Source of the DNA: Cacconaster sp045601245 | GTDB taxonomy: Bacteria; Bacteroidota; Bacteroidia; Bacteroidales; UBA932 | Reading direction: 5' to 3' | NCBI GenBank assembly: GCA_045601245.1 | Contig: JAZRZH010000056.1 | Coordinates: 1-22,771 of the forward strand | DNA: 22,771 bases | Part shown: one piece after another, positions 1 to 6,462 of the stretch | Numbering within the stretch: position 1 is the first letter of the stretch | Layout: each line of letters begins with the position of its first letter | Program-made: the position numbers and the translations under genes | Notes under the pieces: generated by a model | The model's database searches: none | The model's input: the letters and a program-made list of their open reading frames with translations, nothing else | What the model was told of the DNA's origin: nothing

Positions 1-14
1 TCAGAAATATAGAG

Positions 15-124
<110 letters not shown>

Positions 125-130
125 CTTTGA

Positions 131-165
131 GGCCTCTGCAGAATACTGCAGGGGCCTTTTTTATT
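131..165 (+). terminator. Rho-independent terminator of the rRNA operon
   Basis: An 11-bp stem (GGCCTCTGCAG with CTGCAGGGGCC, one G-T pair) with loop AATA is followed by TTTTTT. It lies six bases after the 5S end, as expected for the terminator of an rrn operon. Confidence 0.92.
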
Positions 166-246
166 ACTATTCTTGCTTCGTTGTGAGTGTGATGAGTCTA
201 AGGGGTGTTTGCGCTGAGGGGCTGCCGCCCGTGGCGAAACGGGAGG

Positions 247-311
247 TCGCGAGGGTGTTTACAGCAGGCATTTTGATGCCTGCGGCCCGAGCAGCAGGTG
301 TTCAGCCCGCT
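247..311. repeat. Dispersed 65-nt hairpin repeat, copy 1
   Basis: The copy aligns without gaps to 18798-18862, with 54 of 65 positions identical by my count. It contains a perfect 8-bp hairpin at 264-283 (GCAGGCAT, loop TTTG, ATGCCTGC). Relative to copy 2 the stem differs at two base pairs, both compensated. A conserved stretch GGCCCGAGCAGCAGG follows the hairpin. The strand of the element, if transcribed, is unknown. It could be a REP-like intergenic palindrome or a structured RNA element. Confidence 0.75.
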
Positions 312-380
312 GGTGAGGGCCAGCGATGCCCCTTAAGCGTAAACATCCCTTAGATAACCCCGAGCATTATTATTTGTAAT

Positions 381-461
381 ATGTCGTTAAAAGTTCTCAT
401 AGGCCCAAATGGCAGCGGCAAAAGCCGCTACGTATCCGGATTGCACGGCAATCTGAGATAG
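381..461 (+). pseudogene. Remnant of a P-loop ATPase start
   Basis: An ATG at 381 opens a 26-codon frame reading MSLKVLIGPNGSGKS followed by RYVSGLHGNLR and TAG at 459-461. GPNGSGKS is a textbook Walker A motif at the position it takes near the N-terminus of AAA or ABC-type ATPases. No Walker B, signature or further ATPase sequence can be seen in any frame before the next gene. In-frame reading past the stop meets more stops, with a stretch ending in KYDDLESEW before position 540. I read it as the surviving 5' end of a decayed ATPase gene. A chance motif is possible, but the hydrophobic strand plus complete P-loop directly after a start codon makes that less likely. Confidence 0.5.
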
Positions 462-563
462 CAGAGAGTATCCGACGTTAGGTAGTTGAATATACAGAAA
501 TACGATGACCTTGAGTCCGAGTGGACATGTTAGACTCCTTTGTTTAAACTGTTTAATTCAAAG

Positions 564-857
564 TTATTTGAATAGTTTCAGTGTCTTTGCAAGTTGATCC
601 GGACAACTGGTGCCTTTACCTCCGCAGTTGATGCCTTCGAGACGTGCAATAGCTTCATCAATGGTCATCCCTGTTATTAGCTTGCTGACACCCTGAGTAT
701 TGCCCGAGCACCCTCCTGCGAATGCGGCTTCCAAAATGATATTGTCCTTGACAGCTACAGCGATTTGCTTTGAGCATACTTCTTTGCAGGTATTTGCGTA
801 TATGACGCGGATACCTTCCGGGGATGTCTCGTCCTTGACTATGGTTACGTCGTACAT
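564..857 (-). CDS. TSCPD-domain protein (TIGR03905-like)
   Basis: A 97-residue protein starting MYDVTIVKDE. It carries the eponymous TSCPD motif at residues 83-87 and cysteines at 24, 28, 50, 78 and 85. The same domain occurs at the C-terminus of some adenosylcobalamin-dependent ribonucleotide reductases, and stand-alone versions form a small family of unknown function; the cysteines suggest metal binding or redox chemistry (inference). I chose the start at 857 because it leaves an 11-nt gap to the lptD stop and begins where the family-like sequence begins. The frame is open further upstream to 962, but that extension lies inside the lptD coding region. It is probably co-transcribed with lptD; whether the two are functionally linked is unknown. 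Confidence 0.82.
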   Translation of the reverse strand: MYDVTIVKDETSPEGIRVIYANTCKEVCSKQIAVAVKDNIILEAAFAGGCSGNTQGVSKLITGMTIDEAIARLEGINCGGKGTSCPDQLAKTLKLFK

Positions 858-868
858 AGTATAATATA

Positions 869-3589
869 TTAGTTGTCCCAGTAGCTTGATGCCTTCTTGA
901 ACTGCAGGAGGTCGGCGAGCGCAGAGGCCTTGGCAGCTATGCGGAAGCTCCAACTCTCCCATTGTCCGTTAGGCACCCAGGAGACGGAGATCGCGAAGCA
1001 GTGCAGGTCATAGTTGGCGCTCAGCTGGGTGGTGGTCATCTTCAGCTTGGTAAGGTCCACGCCGGAGTTGAGAGTGAAGTCCATAGCTTTCGTGAGCTTG
1101 AGATTGCCGGATATTGAGAGCGTCTGGGTGTGCTGGTTCTTGACCTGAAGTTTTTCGTTTGAATATTGGTAACTTCTAGTGAATGCGTAGTTGTATCCGA
1201 AACGCAACGACCACGGGACATTGGGGTTCATATAGTATACCCATCCGCCAGGGATATACTCTCCAGTGACAGGATGGTAATATATGTATGCGTAGTCCGC
1301 GCTTGCATTCTGGCCGTGGCCGTCATTGCCCTTGTATTTGCCGCCACCGTTGATGGAGTAGGAGAGGGATGCACCGGCGTTTGTAAGTCGGGCGAGCTTG
1401 CCTGTCTGCAGGACGTTGAACTTGTTGATTCGCATTCCGCGCTCGTTGACGGCGTATGGGTCGAGGGTCAGGTTGCCGTTAAGGCCGAGCTTGCCGAAGA
1501 TAGTTGTGCTTCCGGAAACGGCGATATTGGAGAGTTTCATCGAGTCCGCGAGAAAGTTGTATGAACCGCCTAGGTTCAGCTGGTCGATCAACTTGATTTT
1601 CTGCATTCCACCCTTGGCTGTCGTGTCCTTCGGATTGAGAATCTTGGCTTCGAGGTTGTTGCCGAATGAGAATGACACAGCTGCGGTCTTGCCCTTGCCC
1701 GGAGGTGAATTGAGCATTCCACTGTAGCGGTTGTACTCTTCGGTATGGGATATGCCCTTCGCGTCAGTGTATGTCAGCGATGTGTATCCGTTGGCTGGAA
1801 CTCCCATCTCAGGTTTGAATGTAAAGCTGAATGAAGGCGTGATCATATGTCTGATGGCCTGCACCTTGCTCTTCTTGCCGAAATTGAACATACCGTAGAG
1901 TCGGGTGCTCATTGACATCGCTGCGGAGAAGTCCTGGGTGATACCGAAGTGGCTGAACAGGTCGGTGTAGTAACTCTCTACGCGCTGTGTCTCTTCGTTG
2001 TACTGCTTCAGCTGCTCACGGAAGAACCAGTTCATGCCATAATTGACGGAAGGCGCGAACTGAAAATATTTGAGTAAAGAGAAGGATGGCAGACCTATCT
2101 GGAATGAATGGGACATGCCATTCTGCATCTTGTTGAGAAATCCGTCCTGCCCGAACTCGCTTGCCTTGAAATTTATGCGGTTCTGGAGGGATGTATTGTA
2201 ACTGAATGATATCTGCTCATATATCCTTTCCTTTCCGACACGCACCTTGCGCTTGAATGGGTAGAAGCGGTTGACGTTCAACGTGATATTAGGGAATGTA
2301 ATGGAGTATGAACTGTCCCTGGAGTTCTGGTTGTGCAGGGCGTTGACCGAAATGGATAGCCTGCTCCAGGTCTTCGAGTATGAGATGGACGATGAGGTCT
2401 GGTTCTGGAGACTCTCGGTGATACCGCTTGAGTTGAATCTGTTGTTGGACGGGCTGGAGAAATTGACCGATGCTCTAAATGATGTTCCCGGCCTTGCTTT
2501 AGGGTCCTGCGAGTGTGTCCACTGTACTCCGAAGTTCTTGGATTCGTTGAAGCTGGGGGTGTTGCGTTCGCCAGTGATATCGTCCGAATAGTTAATGCTT
2601 ATCGATCCGTCGAATGCGTATCTCTTCTTGTAGCGGGACGTGACTCTCGCCGCCCAGGATCCATAAGTATAATAATCGCCGGTGACCGCGAGGTCCATAA
2701 AGTCGCCAATGACAAATGAATAGCCGAAATCGCGCAGGTAAAGTCCTCGGGCGGTTTCGTCGCCGTAAGTAGGGATCAGCAGACCGCTGGCCCTGTCCGG
2801 CATCTCCGGTACGAATCCGAACGGCAGCGCGATCGGGAGGGGCACGTCACCGAGCACTACATATGCCGGTCCGAACATTGTCTTCTGCTTCGGCTCGGTC
2901 ATAACCTTGGCGGCGGTCATCCTCAGGTAGTAGTGCGGATGCTCCGCATCGCAGACTGTGTATTTGCCCCCGGATATATTGAATGACTGGTCCGGCATCA
3001 GTTTCAGTTTATCGCCCACGAGCCTGCCGTCATCCTGCTGGGTGACCATGTTCTTGATCTTCGCCTTCTGTGTGGTAAAGTTGTAGAACACCTCGTCCAT
3101 CGTATAGGTCTTGCCCCTGTCGGTCATTTCAGGACGGCCGATGAGGGAGTCGGTGACAGGATCCTTCGTGCCTCTGGCGAATACGATGTTCTTGTCCATA
3201 TCGTATGCCATATAGTCGGACTTCAGTTGAAGGTCTCCGTAGGTTGCGGTGACGTCACCGAAATAGTATATGATGTTTTTCTGAAGATCCTCTATCACGG
3301 AGTCGCGGGCGGTGGAGAATGCCGGACGCTCGAGGGCGCCTTTGGCAATGTCGTTCATCGTGGAATCCGCGTAGCGCGGACCGTCCGTCGTGTCCGCCGG
3401 TGCGGCGAGCGAATCCACCGGCATCGCAGTGCTGTCGACGGCGGGACTTGCGGCGAGCGAATCCCTGAGACGGACGGTGCTGTCCTGCGCAGCCCTGTGG
3501 CCAGTATTCTGTGCAGATGCGCCGGCGGTTCCGGCCAGAATGGTGGCAACGGCCGCGATCGTCATGAATATTTGTTTTCTCAAGCGCAT
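869..3589 (-). CDS. lptD: LPS-assembly outer-membrane protein LptD (Bacteroidota type)
   Basis: Predicted 906-residue outer-membrane beta-barrel that would insert lipopolysaccharide into the outer leaflet with LptE. The N-terminus (MRLRKQIFMTIAAVATILAG to about residue 27) is a signal peptide. It is followed by a low-complexity linker rich in Asp, Ser and Ala (DSLAA and DST repeats), then an OstA-like periplasmic region (IIYYFGDVTATYGDLQLKSD, YVVLGDVPLPIALPFGFVPE). The large C-terminal part shows alternating beta-barrel strands rich in aromatic residues. The start at 3589 is chosen because it opens the signal peptide and follows a TATCTTTG promoter element at 3618-3611; the frame stays open 128 codons further upstream, across the divergent amidase gene. 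The TSCPD gene follows after 11 nt. Family assignment rests on these remembered features, not on a search. Confidence 0.88.
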   Translation of the reverse strand: MRLRKQIFMTIAAVATILAGTAGASAQNTGHRAAQDSTVRLRDSLAASPAVDSTAMPVDSLAAPADTTDGPRYADSTMNDIAKGALERPAFSTARDSVIEDLQKNIIYYFGDVTATYGDLQLKSDYMAYDMDKNIVFARGTKDPVTDSLIGRPEMTDRGKTYTMDEVFYNFTTQKAKIKNMVTQQDDGRLVGDKLKLMPDQSFNISGGKYTVCDAEHPHYYLRMTAAKVMTEPKQKTMFGPAYVVLGDVPLPIALPFGFVPEMPDRASGLLIPTYGDETARGLYLRDFGYSFVIGDFMDLAVTGDYYTYGSWAARVTSRYKKRYAFDGSISINYSDDITGERNTPSFNESKNFGVQWTHSQDPKARPGTSFRASVNFSSPSNNRFNSSGITESLQNQTSSSISYSKTWSRLSISVNALHNQNSRDSSYSITFPNITLNVNRFYPFKRKVRVGKERIYEQISFSYNTSLQNRINFKASEFGQDGFLNKMQNGMSHSFQIGLPSFSLLKYFQFAPSVNYGMNWFFREQLKQYNEETQRVESYYTDLFSHFGITQDFSAAMSMSTRLYGMFNFGKKSKVQAIRHMITPSFSFTFKPEMGVPANGYTSLTYTDAKGISHTEEYNRYSGMLNSPPGKGKTAAVSFSFGNNLEAKILNPKDTTAKGGMQKIKLIDQLNLGGSYNFLADSMKLSNIAVSGSTTIFGKLGLNGNLTLDPYAVNERGMRINKFNVLQTGKLARLTNAGASLSYSINGGGKYKGNDGHGQNASADYAYIYYHPVTGEYIPGGWVYYMNPNVPWSLRFGYNYAFTRSYQYSNEKLQVKNQHTQTLSISGNLKLTKAMDFTLNSGVDLTKLKMTTTQLSANYDLHCFAISVSWVPNGQWESWSFRIAAKASALADLLQFKKASSYWDN

Positions 3590-3602
3590 CTTACTATATT
3601 TG
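3571..3602 (+). promoter_or_regulatory. Bacteroidota promoter for the amidase gene
   Basis: TTTG at 3571-3574 and TATATTTG at 3595-3602 are separated by 20 bp, matching the Bacteroidota -33/-7 pattern. The start site would be near 3609, giving a leader of about 30-40 nt. The -33 box lies inside the lptD signal-peptide codons. Confidence 0.72.
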
Positions 3603-3610
3603 CAAAGTGA

Positions 3611-3618
3611 CAAAGATA
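3611..3618 (-). promoter_or_regulatory. Probable -7 element for lptD
   Basis: On the minus strand this reads TATCTTTG, matching TAnnTTTG, 21 nt before the lptD start codon. I see no good TTTG at the expected -33 distance, so the upstream half is weak. The predicted polymerase footprint overlaps that of the divergent amidase promoter. Confidence 0.55.
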
Positions 3619-3637
3619 AGAAAAATCCGCAATTTAT

Positions 3638-4759
3638 ATGCCACATATGTACAACAGGCTGATAAAGGTTTTGCTTCTCGCTACCGCTATGGTGTCGTTT
3701 ACAGCAGGATATGCTCAGGACCAGACGGCTATCGCCGTCAAAACGGTCGTGATTGATGCCGGACACGGCGGTCACGATCCTGGAACAATCTATGGTTCTG
3801 TAAAAGAGAAAGATATCAATCTCGCTGTGGCTCTCGAACTTGGCCGACGCATCAAGGACGGGTTCCCTAACGTCAATGTGATATACACCAGGAAGACTGA
3901 TGTATTCGTGCCTTTGGTAGGCAGAAGTTCTATTGCGAACAACGCTAAGGCTGATCTCTTTATTTCCGTTCATGTGAATTCTGCTGGGAAATCCACTTCT
4001 GCTTATGGTACGGAGACTTTCATTATGGGTACAGACAAAAGTAATTCCAATATGGAACTCTGCAAGCGTGAGAATTCTGTAATTACCCTCGAATCTGACT
4101 ATACCACCACTTATGCCGGATATAATCCGGATGATGTAGACTCATATATTTTTTTCAACTTGATGCAGAGCGCTCAGTTTGAGCAAAGTATATATATGGC
4201 CTCTCTGGTGGAGGAAAAGTTCTCCGGGACAGGACCAATCCGTCACACCCGCGGAATAAAGCAGGCTCCGTTGCTTGTCCTTTGGCAGACTACTATGCCT
4301 TCTGTACTTGTTGAAGTTGGTTTCCTTTCAAACCCGTCCGACAGGCAGGTCCTTACGAGCGAGGCGTCGCGCAATAAAATCGCAGGATGCATCTATTCCG
4401 CCTTCGCTGATTATAAGAAGCATTATGATCCTGATGATTCCGAGGTCATTTCTGTCGCAGATTCACCAACCACCGATGTCGCGCCTGTTGAAAAGAAGTC
4501 AGCACCAGCGAAGGTTGATCCGAAAGATATTGTCTTCCGTATACAGATACTGGCAAGCAAAACGAAGATTCCGACCGGGGCTCCGGAGCTCCACGGTGAG
4601 ACGGAATTTGACTGTGTCGAGTACAACGGATATTACAAATATGTGGTCGGATCGTACAAGTCCCGCCAGGATGCTTCCGCGGCGCTGACAGAGTGCAGGA
4701 AGTCCTTCCCGGATGCCTTCATTGTCCGTATGAGCAGAGATGGAAAATTCGTAAAATGA
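3638..4759 (+). CDS. N-acetylmuramoyl-L-alanine amidase with SPOR-like C-terminus
   Basis: A 373-residue zinc amidase (Amidase_3, AmiC family) that cleaves the amide between N-acetylmuramic acid and the peptide stem in peptidoglycan. A signal peptide spans about residues 1-26. The catalytic domain shows VVIDAGHGGHDPG (zinc ligand H43), E57 in KEKDINLAV, H112 in LFISVHVNSA and the catalytic E226 in PSVLVEVGFLSNPSD. Residues about 297-372 (FRIQILASKT, GYYKYVVGSYKSRQDA) resemble a SPOR peptidoglycan-binding domain, which would place the enzyme at the division septum (inference). A start at M4 (3647) is equally possible. The gene diverges from lptD, so two envelope genes share one 48-bp control region. 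Confidence 0.92.
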   Translation: MPHMYNRLIKVLLLATAMVSFTAGYAQDQTAIAVKTVVIDAGHGGHDPGTIYGSVKEKDINLAVALELGRRIKDGFPNVNVIYTRKTDVFVPLVGRSSIANNAKADLFISVHVNSAGKSTSAYGTETFIMGTDKSNSNMELCKRENSVITLESDYTTTYAGYNPDDVDSYIFFNLMQSAQFEQSIYMASLVEEKFSGTGPIRHTRGIKQAPLLVLWQTTMPSVLVEVGFLSNPSDRQVLTSEASRNKIAGCIYSAFADYKKHYDPDDSEVISVADSPTTDVAPVEKKSAPAKVDPKDIVFRIQILASKTKIPTGAPELHGETEFDCVEYNGYYKYVVGSYKSRQDASAALTECRKSFPDAFIVRMSRDGKFVK

Positions 4760-4993
4760 GCGAGTGCGCAACTCTGTGAAATTCAGTTTAATAGAAATCG
4801 ATGCGCTGATGTAATATATTGATAATCAGCGATATATGGTGGTGATGTTTTTGTGTCGCGGCGCTTTCGCCCCTTGTAAAAAAAACTAAAAATGCAATAG
4901 AAAATATTTTTTTTTATCACGTTTTTTTCATCCAAATTTGCATTCGACAAAAACGGAAAACCTAAACTTTCTTCCAATATTTACAGATAAACT
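4760..4993. other. AT-rich region upstream of dnaA
   Basis: This 234-bp interval holds no gene. It has an inverted repeat CGCTGAT/ATCAGCG (4804-4810 and 4825-4831) with a 14-nt AT-rich loop, long A and T runs (4878-4923), and an inverted pair AATGCAA (4891-4897) and TTGCATT (4938-4944). CAAATTTG at 4933-4940 is one base off the TAnnTTTG promoter element and could drive dnaA with a leader of about 45 nt. I find no convincing cluster of TTATCCACA-type DnaA boxes, so I do not call an origin here. Confidence 0.45.
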
Positions 4994-6430
4994 ATGAACG
5001 GAACAAGCTGCCAGGAAGTCTGGAACAGATGCCTTGATATTGTCCGGGACAATATTCCGGATGAATCATTCAAGACATGGTTCCGACCTATCATACCGGT
5101 ATCGCTTGAAAATTCCGTTCTGACCATAGAGGTTCCGTCCGATTTCGTCAGGGATCAGATAGAGTCCAACTATCTCTCGCTCCTTAGCAAGGCTATGCGC
5201 AGGGAGATTGGTCCGGATGCCCGTCTTATTTATAAGATACGTATTGCAGATGGCGGCTTCATAAGCGAGCGTCAGAAATCCACCAGGCCTTACACTAACC
5301 GCGAGGTGGCGGCTCCTGACGTGGCTCAGTCATACAACGGCAATCCTTATCTTATCCCGGGGCTCAAGAAGCTGAATATCGACCCGCAGTTGAACCCTGT
5401 TTATACTATGGACAGCTTCGTTGAGGGTGACTGTAACCGTCTGGCCCGCGCGGCAGGCTTGAGCATAGCCGCAAATCCTGGACGTAACTCATTCAATCCT
5501 CTTTTCATATACGGTGGACCGGGTCTCGGCAAGACTCATCTTGCACAGGCCATAGGCATCTCCATCAAGGAGAGATTTCCGGATAAGGTAGTCCTTTACG
5601 TTAGTTCCAACACATTCCTCAATCAGTTTATGAATGCAGCCTGTCAGGCGCGTCAGGGTAACAACAATAGCGTGGTTTCGGAATTCCTCCGTTTCTACCA
5701 GTTGGTTGATGTCCTTATTCTGGATGACGTTCAGGAGTTTGCTGACAAAAAAGGTACCCAACAGGCTTTTTTCCATATCTTCAATTATCTGCACCAGTGC
5801 GGCAAGCAGTTGATCCTGACTTCCGACCGACCACCGGTCGATCTTCAGGGGCTTGAGCAACGCCTGCTCTCCCGCTTCAAGTGGGGACTTTCAGCCGAGC
5901 TTCTCCCGCCTTCATACGAGACCCGCCTTGCTATCCTCAAAGCGAAGAGTATGAGCGAAGGTGTTGATATTCCGGAAGAAGTGCTTGAGTTTGTCGCAAG
6001 GAAGGTGAAGTCGAATATCAGAGAACTTGAAGGGATACTCTTCTCTCTCATTGCTAATGCTACCTTTAACCGTAAGGATGTCAATCTGAGACTTGCTGAA
6101 GAACTTGTTGATAAGATTGTCAGCGAACACAAGGTGGAGATATCTGTTCCGAAGATTCAGGCTGCCGTCTGCAACTATTTCAACATCACGTCCGACCAGT
6201 TCATGTCCAAGACGCGCAAGCGTGAGATTGTCCAGGCGCGTCAGATTGCGATGTATCTCAGCCGCAACCTTACCAAGACTTCGCTGGCCTCCATCGGATC
6301 TCAGTTGGGCGGTAAGGATCATGCCACCGTGCTCCACGCTTGCAATACGGTCTGCGACCTTATGGATACCGACCGCGGGTTCAGGGGATTTGTGAACGAC
6401 ATAGAAAAACAGTTGACATCCGCCGAGTAA
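4994..6430 (+). CDS. dnaA: Chromosomal replication initiator DnaA
   Basis: A 478-residue AAA+ initiator that binds DnaA boxes and opens the origin. Domain I lies at about 1-85 (WNRCLDIVRDN, SFKTWFRPIIP), followed by a short linker. The AAA+ domain spans about 130-345, with Walker A GPGLGKTH at 175-182, Walker B LILDD at 241-245, sensor 1 ILTSDRPP near 274-281, the box VII arginine in LLSRFKWGL near 291-299 and NIRELEGIL near 341-349. The DNA-binding domain IV (about 383-478) has KTRKREIVQARQIAMYLSR and the box-binding signature GGKDHATVLHA (usual form GGRDHSTVLHA). Full length. It is transcribed alone between the amidase and pepD, and a terminator is built over its stop codon. Confidence 0.98.
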   Translation: MNGTSCQEVWNRCLDIVRDNIPDESFKTWFRPIIPVSLENSVLTIEVPSDFVRDQIESNYLSLLSKAMRREIGPDARLIYKIRIADGGFISERQKSTRPYTNREVAAPDVAQSYNGNPYLIPGLKKLNIDPQLNPVYTMDSFVEGDCNRLARAAGLSIAANPGRNSFNPLFIYGGPGLGKTHLAQAIGISIKERFPDKVVLYVSSNTFLNQFMNAACQARQGNNNSVVSEFLRFYQLVDVLILDDVQEFADKKGTQQAFFHIFNYLHQCGKQLILTSDRPPVDLQGLEQRLLSRFKWGLSAELLPPSYETRLAILKAKSMSEGVDIPEEVLEFVARKVKSNIRELEGILFSLIANATFNRKDVNLRLAEELVDKIVSEHKVEISVPKIQAAVCNYFNITSDQFMSKTRKREIVQARQIAMYLSRNLTKTSLASIGSQLGGKDHATVLHACNTVCDLMDTDRGFRGFVNDIEKQLTSAE

Positions 6431-6445
6431 TATCGGCGTTTTTCA
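6421..6445 (+). terminator. Terminator overlapping the dnaA stop codon
   Basis: CGCCGA (6421-6426) pairs with TCGGCG (6433-6438) around loop GTAATA, followed by TTTTT. The dnaA stop TAA (6428-6430) sits in the loop, so the last dnaA codons form half of the stem. The stem is short (6 bp) but GC-rich. Confidence 0.75.
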
Positions 6446-6462
6446 TTTTTATACATACCGCT

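Larger units (their letters stand above)
166..563. other. 398-bp gene-free interval between 5S terminator and TSCPD gene
   Basis: No intact gene is visible. The interval holds a CCCGT/ACGGG hairpin (228-243), a 65-nt repeat copy (247-311), a CGCTGG/CCAGCG hairpin (308-325), a short ATPase-like remnant (381-461) and, next to the stop of the minus-strand TSCPD gene, an AT-rich imperfect hairpin (538-563, CTTTG with CAAAG and an inner TTAAA/TTTAA). That last hairpin may be a weak terminator for the minus-strand unit, although no T-run follows it. The flanking transcription units converge here. Confidence 0.7.

Noticed and set aside
170..380. Possible CRISPR array or riboswitch in the hairpin-rich interval after the 5S gene
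   Set aside because: The 65-nt element is not tandemly repeated, has no spacer structure, and no gene starts downstream on the plus strand that a riboswitch could control.
858..962. N-terminal extension of the TSCPD gene to an ATG at 962
   Set aside because: The added 35 residues lie over the lptD C-terminus and do not resemble the family, which begins at MYDVTIV. The start at 857 gives a normal 11-nt operon gap.
3590..3973. N-terminal extension of lptD by 128 codons
   Set aside because: The added stretch covers the amidase start and promoter region. MRLRKQIF at 3589 opens a proper signal peptide.
4760..4993. Replication origin next to dnaA
   Set aside because: The region is AT-rich and lies by dnaA, but I find no cluster of TTATCCACA-like boxes. 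GC-skew analysis of the full chromosome would be needed.
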